DNA from: Paracoccus aerius | GTDB taxonomy: Bacteria; Pseudomonadota; Alphaproteobacteria; Rhodobacterales; Rhodobacteraceae | NCBI RefSeq assembly: GCF_014656455.1 | Contig: NZ_BNCL01000020.1 | Span: 14,183 to 58,270 of the forward strand | Direction: 5' to 3' | Length of the DNA stretch: 44,088 bases | In this document: positions 23,686-31,508 of the stretch, in pieces | How positions within the stretch are numbered: the first letter of the stretch is position 1 | Layout: the number at the start of each line of letters is the position of its first letter | Translations under genes and position numbers: made by a program | Notes under the pieces: generated by a model | Seen by the model: the letters and a program-made list of their open reading frames with translations, nothing else | Databases searched by the model: none | What the model was told of the DNA's origin: nothing

Positions 23686-25080
23686 ATGACGGACGCCGCG
23701 CGCATCCTGTCGCTTGCCGCCGCGCGCAGCGACTTCGGCGCCCTGCCCCAGCAGGAGCAGGCGGTCTGGCGCGACTTCATCCTCGACACCCTTGCCGTCA
23801 TGGCGGCAGGGGCCGCGCATCCCTCGGTCAGCGTCGCGCGCAGCGCCTTGGTGGCTGCCGGCGGCGTCGGGCCGGCCTCCGTCATGGGATTTGCGCAGGG
23901 TGCGTCGGCAGGAACCGCCGCCCTTGCCAACGGCATGGCGATGACGGTGCTGCAGCTTCAGGACGGCCACCGCCGCGCACGCGGTCATCCGATGAGCCAT
24001 GTCCTGCCTGCCGCCCTTGCCGTGGCCGAGGAAACGGGTGCCACGACCGGCGAGTTCCTGAACGCCGTCGTGGCGGGCTACGAGGTTTCGGCCCGCATCG
24101 GCGCGGCGCTTGGCGGGATGCAGCCGCTGCTGCACGACACGGGCACCTTCGGCTGCATCGGCGCGGCTGTCGCCGCCGCGTTCATTCTGGGACGAGGCCT
24201 TGAACATCCGGCACGCGCCCAGCTGGTCGAAGCCGCCATCGGCAATGCCGCCGCCGTGGCGCTGTTCCCGTTTCGCGACACCTGCATTGAAGGCGCGGGG
24301 GTGCATCACCTGTTCGTTGGCCTTGGTGCGCAGAACGGCATCACCGCCGCCCGCGCAGCGCTTGCCGGTCTGTCGCCGTCACCCGCAACCCTGGAACGCT
24401 TCTTCGGGCCGCGCGCCGGGGAAGGGTTCGACCCTGCCCTGCTGACGCAAGGCATCGGCCCGGACGGGTGCTGGTCACGGTCCGAGATACTTTCGGCCTA
24501 TCTGAAATGGCATCCGGTCTGCGCCCATCTGGGGTCGATGCTCGACTGCATCGAGGCGCTGCGCGACAGGCCCGAGGGGATGGACCCCGACCGGATCGCA
24601 GCCGTCACGATCGAAGTCTATTCCACGGCGCTGCAATACGATTCCCCCGACCCCCGTACCGATCTTGCCGCGCGGTTCAGCTTTCGTCATGCGGCAGCAT
24701 TGTCCCTGTGCCTCGGCCCGCTGCGCCATGACGGCTTCTCGCCTGACCGGCTTGCACGCCCCGAGGTTCAAGCCATGGCGGCGCGTGTCCGGCTGGTCAC
24801 GGATCCCCGACTGGATGCGCTTTATCCCGAAAACCGCCCGGCCCGCGTCACGCTTGACCTGACCGACGGCAGCCAGGCGCAGGCCGAAGTCAGGGCCCCC
24901 AAAGGCGACAGTGCCCGCCCGCTGACCCGGGCCGAAGTGCAAGCAAAGGCCGCGGTGCTGATGCAGGCCGCCTGGGGCGACGACGATCCGTTCCACCGGA
25001 TCGTCGCCCTGCTGGACAGGCCGCCCCCCGATTTGCCGCAGCAGCTCGGCCGCGTGCTGGGCCGGGGCTTCGCGCCCTAG
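23686..25080 (+). CDS. MmgE/PrpD-family protein
   Basis: A 464-residue protein of the MmgE/PrpD family, which includes 2-methylcitrate dehydratase and cis-aconitate decarboxylase. Landmarks are DFILDTLAVMAAG near residues 28-40, the family-typical DGHRRARGHPMSHVLPAALA near 88-107, GTFGCIGAAVAAA near 150, LKWHPVCAHLGSMLDC near 270, and DPRTDLAARFSFRHAAAL near 320-337. It could dehydrate or isomerise a citrate-like or malate-like intermediate of this pathway, or process propionate-derived methylcitrate, though no PrpC is present. It is the last gene of the operon. Its stop shares a palindromic CTAG with the stop of the convergent GntR gene. Confidence 0.88.
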   Translation: MTDAARILSLAAARSDFGALPQQEQAVWRDFILDTLAVMAAGAAHPSVSVARSALVAAGGVGPASVMGFAQGASAGTAALANGMAMTVLQLQDGHRRARGHPMSHVLPAALAVAEETGATTGEFLNAVVAGYEVSARIGAALGGMQPLLHDTGTFGCIGAAVAAAFILGRGLEHPARAQLVEAAIGNAAAVALFPFRDTCIEGAGVHHLFVGLGAQNGITAARAALAGLSPSPATLERFFGPRAGEGFDPALLTQGIGPDGCWSRSEILSAYLKWHPVCAHLGSMLDCIEALRDRPEGMDPDRIAAVTIEVYSTALQYDSPDPRTDLAARFSFRHAAALSLCLGPLRHDGFSPDRLARPEVQAMAARVRLVTDPRLDALYPENRPARVTLDLTDGSQAQAEVRAPKGDSARPLTRAEVQAKAAVLMQAAWGDDDPFHRIVALLDRPPPDLPQQLGRVLGRGFAP

Positions 25081-25856
25081 CCCGGCTGAGAACCGTCCAG
25101 CAGGAAATCCTTGCCCTGCTCGCGCTTCAGCGAGACGCGGTATTCATAGCGGTCGGCGCAATACAGGATCTCGGCGGCATAGAAGGCCACCATCCGGTCG
25201 TTGAAGAAAAAGCGGTTCACACGCATCAGCGGCGCGCCGATGGGCACCTGCAAAAGCTGGGCCGCGTATTCATCGGCAAGCGTCGCGGTCAACACCTGTT
25301 CGACCTGCTCGACCACCGCCCCTTCGCGTTGCACGAGGTCGATCATGTTCGTCGTCGCCAGATCGTCGCGCGTCAGCCCCGCGCCCACCTCGGGCAGCAG
25401 ATAGGCCATCGACAGCGAATAGGGCCGCTTGTCCAGATCGCGGACCCGGACCGATCTGACCAGCTCGGCCGTGGGCGCGATGCCCATCTGCGCGCAGATC
25501 CGGGGCGGCGCCTCGCCCCGGTCGAGGCTGACGACCTTCAGCCGCGTGCTTTGGCCCACCGTGTTGAGATAGCTGAACAGCCCGTTGATGTTGGACACCA
25601 CCGCCCGGGTCAGGGCCGATTTCTGCGCGCGGTCGGTGACAAAGGTGCCGCGACCGCGCATCCGGGTGATCAGCCCTTCGGCCGACAGCATCTCCATCGC
25701 CTTTCGCATGGTGATGCGGCTGACGCCGAAGCTGACGGACAGCTCGGCCTCGCTGGGCACGGGGATGCCGTCGGGATAATAGCCGTTCACGATCCGCTCT
25801 CGCATGACCGCATAAATCCGATGATAAAGCGGGGTCGGGGAATTCGCCTTGCTCAT
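25077..25856 (-). CDS. GntR-family regulator with UTRA domain (HutC type)
   Basis: A 259-residue repressor. The winged helix-turn-helix covers about residues 8-75 (LYHRIYAVMRERIVNGYYPDG, PSEAELSVSFGVSRITMRKA, then MRGRGTFVTD), and a UTRA ligand domain covers about 95-245. UTRA regulators respond to small metabolites of the pathway they control. The gene converges on the 15-gene operon, with stops sharing CTAG at 25077-25080. It lies downstream of, and is probably co-transcribed with, the dehydrogenase gene. It is the most likely regulator of the operon. An AAGGTG site precedes the ATG. Confidence 0.93.
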   Translation of the reverse strand: MSKANSPTPLYHRIYAVMRERIVNGYYPDGIPVPSEAELSVSFGVSRITMRKAMEMLSAEGLITRMRGRGTFVTDRAQKSALTRAVVSNINGLFSYLNTVGQSTRLKVVSLDRGEAPPRICAQMGIAPTAELVRSVRVRDLDKRPYSLSMAYLLPEVGAGLTRDDLATTNMIDLVQREGAVVEQVEQVLTATLADEYAAQLLQVPIGAPLMRVNRFFFNDRMVAFYAAEILYCADRYEYRVSLKREQGKDFLLDGSQPG

Positions 25857-25961
25857 GTCCGCGTCACCTTGCCGAGGTCAGCCACTGCCGGAAGAACGCC
25901 TGGTCGATCGGGCGGTCTATCCGGCCAACCGATAGTCGAACATCCCGAGAAACGCACCGGG

Positions 25962-26894
25962 TCAGGCCCGTCGTCGGTGCAAAGCCCGCTGGACCGCGAT
26001 CAGGCCTGCGTCGCGTTCGGCCTCCAGGTCGGCGATGCTGCGGCCCCCGGCTTCGGCCGCGATGCCTTCCACCAACTTGTCGCGGGTGGCGGCGTCCAGC
26101 CGCGGCTGCCCCAGATCCTGCCAACGCCGTTCCTGGCTGGGCCCCAGATGGTCCAGATAGTGTCCGATCCCGCCCGCCCCGCCGCCCAGGTGATACGCCA
26201 TGTGCGCCCCCACCACGGACCATCGCAGGCCGGGGCCTTGGACAAGCGCGGCATCGATCTGGTCGACGTCGGCGATGCCTTCGGCCACCATGTTGACCGC
26301 CTCGCGCCACAAGGCCGAGGACAGGCGGTTGGCGATATGGCCCACGGCCTCGCGCCGCAGGAAGACCGGATGCCGGCCCAGGCTGCGGTAGAACGCGGCT
26401 GCGGCCTGAACGCGATCGACGTCGTGACCGAAAAGCTCGACCAGCGGCATCAGATGCGGCGGGTTGAAGGGATGGGCTGTGATCAGTCGCGACGGGTCGG
26501 CCATCCCGGCCGACAGGTCCGACCACACCAGCGACGAGGTGCTGGAGGCGACAGTGACGCCTGCCGGTGCCACATCTTCGACCACCGCATAGATGCTGCG
26601 CTTCAGCAAGGTCCTTTCCGGTGCGTTCTCTTGAACCCAGGCCGCCTGCCGCACCGTGTCCTCGAGTGTCGCGGGCAGGTCCAGCCGGCCAGCCGCAGGA
26701 AGGCCGGGAAAGAGTTCAGCGACCTGCGCCATCGGATTTCGCAGCTTGTCGACGAGGGATGACCGCAAATCCGGGTTTGGTTCGAACAACGAGACGTCGT
26801 AACCGAAGGAAAGGAACAGCGCAGCCCAACTCGTGCCGATCAGCCCACCGCCGATCACGGCGATCTTGGCACCGCTTCTCAGACTTTCCTGCAT
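25962..26894 (-). CDS. 3-hydroxyacyl-CoA-dehydrogenase-family NAD-dependent dehydrogenase
   Basis: A 310-residue oxidoreductase with an N-terminal Rossmann domain (KIAVIGGGLIGTSWAALFL near residues 10-28, acidic LFEPN after strand 2) and the catalytic segment LITAHPFNPPHLMPLVE near 137-153, where the His acts as base. A C-terminal helical dimerisation domain with VGHIANRLSSALWREAVNMV follows near 183. The overall pattern matches L-carnitine dehydrogenase and L-gulonate 3-dehydrogenase-like proteins as much as true 3-hydroxyacyl-CoA dehydrogenases, so the substrate is a 3-hydroxy acid of unknown identity. A GGGGGGAAGG site lies upstream of the ATG. It may oxidise a hydroxy-acid by-product of the neighbouring pathway. 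Confidence 0.88.
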   Translation of the reverse strand: MQESLRSGAKIAVIGGGLIGTSWAALFLSFGYDVSLFEPNPDLRSSLVDKLRNPMAQVAELFPGLPAAGRLDLPATLEDTVRQAAWVQENAPERTLLKRSIYAVVEDVAPAGVTVASSTSSLVWSDLSAGMADPSRLITAHPFNPPHLMPLVELFGHDVDRVQAAAAFYRSLGRHPVFLRREAVGHIANRLSSALWREAVNMVAEGIADVDQIDAALVQGPGLRWSVVGAHMAYHLGGGAGGIGHYLDHLGPSQERRWQDLGQPRLDAATRDKLVEGIAAEAGGRSIADLEAERDAGLIAVQRALHRRRA

Positions 26895-27057
26895 CCTTGC
26901 CTTCCCCCCTGTTCTTTATCATCCATCGACTTCAGATAAGGATCAATGGCTTTTAGTAATAAACTTATGATCTTTAGGTTTTGAATATCTGCCTGTGTGC
27001 TGTGCTCTGCCGCACAGTCGTCACACGTTCATTGAGAGCCCTTTGGGCTGATAGGTT
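26895..27057. promoter_or_regulatory. AT-rich control region upstream of the dehydrogenase-GntR pair
   Basis: This 160-bp stretch is clearly AT-richer than the flanking DNA and must hold the promoter of the leftward dehydrogenase-GntR pair. It carries TCTTTA at 26914 and 26971, the same hexamer that forms the arms of the inverted repeat upstream of the 15-gene operon. A clear -35/-10 pair on the minus strand was not assigned. Confidence 0.35.
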
Positions 27058-27059
27058 TT

Positions 27060-27862
27060 GGTTTGGGGTGTGGCAAGCGCGCCGGGTGCTTTGCCATCAC
27101 ACGGCTCGCGCGCGGCGCGGTTCTGCAGGTGTCTTAATGCCAGTGAAGACTGCGTCCTGACCTGGTCATGGTCGTGGCGCCGGATTGCGGCGGGCATCGG
27201 CAGGCTGTCAAAGATCTCTTTGTCCAGGCGCTTGTCGTCCGGGCTGCCGTTGAATGACTCGATGTAGCCGTCCTGCGGCGGCTTTCCGGGATCGATGTAA
27301 TGCCATTCCAGGCCGTTTTCGTTGGCCTACTTCAGGCACCAACAGACCTTCCTCGCAGCAAACCCGGTCGAGCTTCTTTTCGTTCATCACCATGCCCTTG
27401 CATTCAAGCATGATGCCCATGCGCCCATAGCAAAAGCGGCGACGCTTATCGGCGATCTTGCGCATTTCCTTGCGGATCCTCGGGTGTCGGGCGGCCGTTC
27501 GCGCTGCACCACCCTCGGACCGGCACCGATCAGGACGCTGACCCCGCGTCGTGGGATCGGCTGGTCGCGCACTGCCCGCGCAACGGCGCCCCGCCGCTGC
27601 ATTGGCTTCGTCAGGGCCCAGCAACGGTCCTTGGATCAGTGGCGTTTCCGTGGCTTCAATCCCGGAAAATCCGTCAGCACCACGTTATCGAGAACGGCAT
27701 CGGACAGGTCTATCCCGCCATATTTGGCCTTCAGCTTGTAGAAGGTTGCGGGGCTGGACCCGTGTTCGCGGCAAGATCAGCAGTGGGCAAACCAGCCCAC
27801 TGTTCTTTGATCATTTCGATAAGCTGCGCCTTGGTGGAACCCTCTTCCCCATCTGGTTTCCT
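27060..27862 (-). mobile_element. Decayed IS3-family insertion sequence (transposase fragments)
   Basis: Read on the minus strand, pieces of an IS3-family OrfA/OrfB pair appear in order but in changing frames. Near 27790 there is KEQWAGLPTADL and then FYKLKAKYGG near 27730, the OrfA helix-turn-helix region. Near 27680-27660 is DNVVL, the OrfA end. Near 27460-27370 is the OrfB segment IADKRRRFCYG and GMVMNEKKLDRV. Near 27300-27220 is EWHYIDPGKPPQDGYIESFNG, here quoted only as the DGYIESFNG motif that holds the catalytic Glu. Most of the integrase core with both catalytic Asp is deleted and several frameshifts are present, so it is inactive. Terminal inverted repeats and a target duplication could not be assigned. 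Confidence 0.8.
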
Positions 27863-27924
27863 CCTTCAGACGGGGCAGACTCTACATCCCGGCGAGGAAA
27901 CTTCGGGGGGGGGCAGGTCGATCC

Positions 27925-29079
27925 TTACCGCAAGACTTCAAAGGTTGACCGCAAGTCCTTGACAAACGCGTCGGGGCGCTCGAGGGCTGCGAAATGCCCG
28001 CCTCGGGCATGTTCGGCAAAGTGGACAAGACGTTCGAACCGGGCCTCGGCCCACCGGCGCGAAAGACGAACCTGCTCGCCACGGAACATCGAGATGCCAG
28101 CCGGGATCCTCATGGCGCCCTGCGGCATCCCGCCTGCCCGCAAGGCGTTCATTCCTTCCCAGTAAAGCCGCGCTGAACTTGGCCCTGCGTTGGGCAGCCA
28201 GTAGAGCATGATGTCGTCGATCATCTCGTCAAGGCCAAAGACGCTTTCGGGGTCGCCGCCGCTGTCGGAGACATCCTGGAACAGCGCATAGATCCATGCC
28301 GCCAGACCTACGGGCGAGTCCGCAAGGGCGAAAGCCACCGACTGCGGCCGCGTGGCCTGGAGTTTCATGTAGGCGGAATATTCCGCATCATAGCCTGCCG
28401 CATCCGAAAGCATCTGCCGCTCCTCGGCATCGGCATTTGCAATCTCGGCCTGACTGGGCTGGAAGGGGACGAAGTTAAGGTGGATGCCGGCGAGCGATTC
28501 AGGTGCCATGTGCCCGAGGATCATGGTGACCATCGCGCCCCAGTCGCCACCCTGCGCTCCCCAGCGATCATATCCTAGCCTGGTCATCAGCGTCGCCCAT
28601 GCAGCCGCAATGCGCGCGGCTGTCCAGCCAGGCTCGGTCGGCTTGCCTGAAAAGCCGAAGCCGGGCAGGGACGGAATGACAAGATGGAACGCGTCCCCCT
28701 CGGTCCCGCCATGGGCAGTCGGGTTGACCAACGGATCGATGACATGCCGGAATTCCAGAACCGAACCCGGCCAGCCATGTGTCAGGAGAAGCGGCATGGC
28801 CTTTGGGTGCGCCGAACGGACGTGCAGGAAGTGGATGTCGATGCCGTCGATCTGCGTGATGTGCTGGTTCCATCCATTCAGAAGGGCTTCGCAGCGTCGC
28901 CAGTCATAGCCGTCCTGCCAGCGTGTGACCAAGGCACGCAGCTTTTCCAAAGGCGGGCCTTGGCGTCCGTCCTCGATGGGACTCCGGTCGGGCCACCGGG
29001 TGCGGGACAGGCGCTCGCCGAGATCCTTGATCTGGTGCTGAGGAATGTCGAGGGTGAATGATCTGACTGCGTCTGACAT
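27925..29079 (-). CDS. Epoxide hydrolase-family alpha/beta hydrolase with EHN domain
   Basis: A 384-residue alpha/beta-hydrolase. Residues about 1-110 match the epoxide hydrolase N-terminal (EHN) domain (FTLDIPQHQIKDLGERLSRT, then WPDRSP and DGYDWRRCEALLN). The core has the oxyanion motif LLTHGWPGS near 98, the nucleophile Asp in GAQGGDWGAMV near 175, and the C-terminal catalytic His in EHARGGHFAALE near 358. Members hydrolyse epoxides to diols, including microsomal-type and juvenile-hormone-type enzymes. An ATG 12 codons upstream is less likely. It is divergent from a TetR regulator that probably controls it. Its base composition is somewhat less GC-extreme than neighbouring operons and it abuts a dead IS, so acquisition by transfer is possible. 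Confidence 0.92.
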   Translation of the reverse strand: MSDAVRSFTLDIPQHQIKDLGERLSRTRWPDRSPIEDGRQGPPLEKLRALVTRWQDGYDWRRCEALLNGWNQHITQIDGIDIHFLHVRSAHPKAMPLLLTHGWPGSVLEFRHVIDPLVNPTAHGGTEGDAFHLVIPSLPGFGFSGKPTEPGWTAARIAAAWATLMTRLGYDRWGAQGGDWGAMVTMILGHMAPESLAGIHLNFVPFQPSQAEIANADAEERQMLSDAAGYDAEYSAYMKLQATRPQSVAFALADSPVGLAAWIYALFQDVSDSGGDPESVFGLDEMIDDIMLYWLPNAGPSSARLYWEGMNALRAGGMPQGAMRIPAGISMFRGEQVRLSRRWAEARFERLVHFAEHARGGHFAALERPDAFVKDLRSTFEVLR

Positions 29080-29119
29080 GATGGGGTGCCCTTGTGCGCG
29101 TGACTTGGGAAGCATATGG

Positions 29120-29170
29120 CACAGCCATGATTTAATTAAACGGTATCGTGTATTTATTTTTGGTCAAGCT
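29120..29170. promoter_or_regulatory. AT-rich divergent promoter/operator region
   Basis: The 109-bp gap between the divergent epoxide hydrolase and TetR genes holds a strongly AT-rich stretch with the perfect 10-bp palindrome TTTAATTAAA at 29131-29140, followed by CGGTATCGTG and a T-rich run. Position and symmetry suit a TetR operator overlapping both promoters. It is not experimentally anchored. Confidence 0.45.
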
Positions 29171-29188
29171 CAGGGGTGTGAGGCAGTA

Positions 29189-29839
29189 ATGTCACGCGAA
29201 CGGAAACCTACCACGAGTCGCAGCGGCCGGCCCTCGCATGAGCGCGTGGCAGAGATAGATGCGCGCATCCTGTCCGCTGCCGCAGCGCTGTTCATCGAAC
29301 GCGGTGTTGACGGGACCAGTCTAGAGGCTGTCGCAACGGCGGCAGCGGTGAGCAAGCCAACCCTTTACGCGCGCTATGCGGATAAGTCCGAGCTTTTCGT
29401 CGCGGTTATTCGAGCGAATGTCGCTGCGGCAATGCCGCCGATCGAGATAGCCGCCAATGCAGCCTCGCCAGCAGAGCGCCTGAGCCAGGTTGGGCGGGCG
29501 GTGATCAAAGGCGCCATGCAGCCAGTGCCTTTGGGTCTCATGCGCCTCTATATCGCAGAGGCGCCTCGGCATGGCGCTCTCATCAGGGAAGTCGACCGAA
29601 TGGGACGCGAGGCAGCGTTGCACGCGGTTTCGATTGCAATCGCCAATCCTGACGACCCGAAGGACATGGATCGCGCTCGTCTCGTTGCAGGCTACTTTCT
29701 CGACCTCGTTTTCGTGCCCCACCAGATGCGTGCTTTGCTGGGAGATCTGCCAGACGATGATGATCCCCTGCACCCGCCACTTGAGAAGCGGATCGAAAAG
29801 GTAGTGTCGTTTCTCAAGGCTGCCGGGCTTCTTGCCTAG
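29189..29839 (+). CDS. TetR/AcrR-family regulator
   Basis: A 216-residue repressor. The basic N-terminus (ERKPTTSRSGRPSHERVAE) is followed by the TetR helix-turn-helix at about residues 20-65: ILSAAAALFIERGVDGTSLE, then ATAAAVSKPTLYARYADKSE. The C-terminal sensor domain (about 70-210) resembles the AcrR/TetR_C_7-like group. The start after GAGGCAGTA is favoured because it yields the usual short basic leader; the frame is open upstream but overlaps the divergent gene. Codon use is less GC-biased than in the large operons. It probably represses the divergent epoxide hydrolase gene and itself. Confidence 0.92.
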   Translation: MSRERKPTTSRSGRPSHERVAEIDARILSAAAALFIERGVDGTSLEAVATAAAVSKPTLYARYADKSELFVAVIRANVAAAMPPIEIAANAASPAERLSQVGRAVIKGAMQPVPLGLMRLYIAEAPRHGALIREVDRMGREAALHAVSIAIANPDDPKDMDRARLVAGYFLDLVFVPHQMRALLGDLPDDDDPLHPPLEKRIEKVVSFLKAAGLLA

Positions 29840-30052
29840 GGACGAAGGCTCGCCAGGCAGTTGTAACGTCAAGGTGGTCCCAGTGCTGCTGTGGCGAACA
29901 AGCGAAGCGTCGCGTGCCCAGATTGGGCATTGGTATGTCGGCCGTGCTGGAAGATCAGAGAAGAATGGCCGTTGCGCCATCCTCGTCCGGACGATCATGG
30001 CCTCGTGATCTCAAGGGTCAGGACAACCTGCCAACTTTCCCGTGCAGATCGG
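29840..30052. other. No gene recognised
   Basis: Short overlapping frames only, none with a recognisable motif or ribosome binding site. It is the left part of a roughly 750-bp gene-poor stretch that contains a SRAP remnant in its middle. Confidence 0.4.
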
Positions 30053-30241
30053 TCAGGTAGTAGGCAAAGGATCTGCCAAATACGGAAGGCTGTCTGTCAT
30101 CGCCCGCGCCACATCGCGGATTGCCTGCTGGTTGGTGGTCAGGTCGTAAAGGTTGAAGATGGGATACCCTTCGGGCCGTGGAGGGATTTCAGCCGACAAC
30201 GCGGCAGGGTCGGGAAGATATCCCAGATCATTCCGCGGCAT
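30053..30241 (-). pseudogene. SRAP (YedK/HMCES-like) N-terminal remnant
   Basis: On the minus strand the peptide FNLYDLTTNQQAIRDVARAM (about 30157 down to 30098) matches the start of SRAP-family proteins, which begin with Met-Cys-Asn-Leu-Tyr and use Cys2 to crosslink abasic sites in single-stranded DNA. Here the Met-Cys is replaced by Ile-Phe, and the frame ends after about 14 more residues instead of about 200. The start, the catalytic Cys and nearly all of the protein are therefore lost. The 23 or so residues upstream in the same frame (from 30241) have no known counterpart. It is most likely a dead fragment, adding to the scrap character of this region. Confidence 0.65.
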
Positions 30242-30595
30242 CGTGTCAACACTTCGGCCTAACCAGAAGCAAAGCAGGGACCCTGTTTTTCGTCCGCAAT
30301 TGCCGTCCTTGAGAAGCCGGTGATGGGGGAAGACGTGGCTTGCCGGGACCCAGAGCACCGGACCTGCACCGCGCCGAATACCACCTCGTCCCCTGTTGCT
30401 ACTCTCGCGACCTTGGCCGGGCGATCGGCGAGTGGATCAAGGGCCGCATCATCGGGGTCCAGCCGCGGCCTGATGTTCAACTTGACCGGCAAGCTTTGGT
30501 GGCCTCAGGCAGAACAGGCCTTGCCGCGATGGAGCCATCCACGGCGCCCCTAAGATCACAGGCAGAAATGTTACATCCTGGACCCATGAAAGTCC
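30242..30595. other. No gene recognised
   Basis: Several overlapping frames exist on both strands without motifs. A minus-strand frame (30259-30492) with an Asp-rich LDPDDAALDPLADRP stretch might be a second gene fragment, but I cannot assign it. No RNA gene or repeat seen. Confidence 0.35.
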
Positions 30596-31408
30596 TCAAA
30601 GCGGTGGGCGCTGCCGTTCGGCGACGTTGCGGTTCAGTTCAAGCATGGCGGCCATGGCCGCGCGGGCTGCGTGGGGGTCGCGCGCACTGATCGCTTCGGC
30701 GACCGCGATATGGCCTTCGCGGCTGACCCTTTCGTTGCGCTCGTCGGCAACGCCCAATTCGTAGGAAACGCGCAGCATTGTCAGGATAAGCTGGCGCATC
30801 TGCCGCATCACGTCGTTGCCGGTCATGTCGAACAGCGTGACGTGGAACTGGCAGTCGGCGGCGAACAGCGCCTCGACGTCCTCCTCGGCCGGGTGCATGG
30901 CCTGGGCGGCAGCCAGCAGCGTCTCGATCTGGCGGGCCGAGGCCCGCTCGGCCGCAAGCGCGGCGGCGGCCGGCTCGATGATCGTGCGCAGCTCGGTCGT
31001 TTCGGCGAAGATGCGGCGGATGCGGGGATGGTCGGGCGCGTGCCAGGCCACCACGTCGGCGTCGATCAGGTTCCACTCGTCCACCGGGCGCACGCGGGTG
31101 CCATAGCGCCGCGCGGTCCGCAGAAGCCGCTTGCCCGACAGGACCTTCACCGCGTCCCGCACGGTGGCGCGGCTGACGCCGAGGCTTTCGGCCAACTCTC
31201 CCTCGGTCGGCATGACCTCGCCTTCGCGGTAGATGTCGCTCGCGATCCGCCTGCCAAGCGCCTCCACCGCCTGCTTTGCCGCCCCCGTCGGCAAGGACGA
31301 GGCGAATTCGCTGGGGATCTTCAGGTCCAGCACGCGGCGTGACCCGCCAGTGGCCCGTTGTGAGATGTCCATCAAATCTGTCTTTACATCTGATCTAGAG
31401 CGCGTCAT
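30596..31408 (-). CDS. GntR-family regulator with FCD domain (FadR type)
   Basis: A 270-residue repressor. A helix-turn-helix covers about residues 35-95 (AVEALGRRIASDIYREGEVM, PTEGELAESLGVSRATVRDA, then GKRLLRTARRYGTRV), followed by an all-helical FCD ligand domain (about 115-255). The metal-binding residues of this domain are visible as Asp in ADCQFHVTLFDMTGN and the later His in EGHIAVAEAI. FCD regulators typically sense sugar acids or carboxylates. The gene is divergent from a TRAP transporter and a sugar-acid dehydratase, so it probably represses them. ATG at 31408 was chosen; 31411 and 31372 are alternatives. Confidence 0.92.
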   Translation of the reverse strand: MTRSRSDVKTDLMDISQRATGGSRRVLDLKIPSEFASSLPTGAAKQAVEALGRRIASDIYREGEVMPTEGELAESLGVSRATVRDAVKVLSGKRLLRTARRYGTRVRPVDEWNLIDADVVAWHAPDHPRIRRIFAETTELRTIIEPAAAALAAERASARQIETLLAAAQAMHPAEEDVEALFAADCQFHVTLFDMTGNDVMRQMRQLILTMLRVSYELGVADERNERVSREGHIAVAEAISARDPHAARAAMAAMLELNRNVAERQRPPL

Positions 31409-31422
31409 CATCTGACTTATGT

Positions 31423-31437
31423 AGCCCCGTGTGGGCT
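31423..31437. promoter_or_regulatory. Candidate operator between GntR and TRAP genes
   Basis: AGCCC-CGTGT-GGGCT is a perfect 5-bp inverted repeat in the 100-bp gap between the divergent FCD-type regulator and the TRAP receptor gene. A dimeric GntR protein could bind here and control both directions. It is short, so confidence is low. Confidence 0.3.
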
Positions 31438-31508
31438 GCCATGGCAACGGCCGGTGCGGGTGGAGGACCCAGAACCGGATCAACCGAGCCCCAAGGGAGG
31501 ATGACAGG

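Noticed and set aside
19807..25080. Classical methylcitrate (prp) operon
   Set aside because: A PrpB-family lyase and a PrpD-family protein are present, but there is no methylcitrate synthase PrpC, AcnD/PrpF or PrpR, and the two are separated by flavoprotein and racemase-family genes.
25329..26762. A 477-codon plus-strand frame
   Set aside because: It is antisense to the GntR regulator and the dehydrogenase, both of which have convincing motifs on the minus strand.
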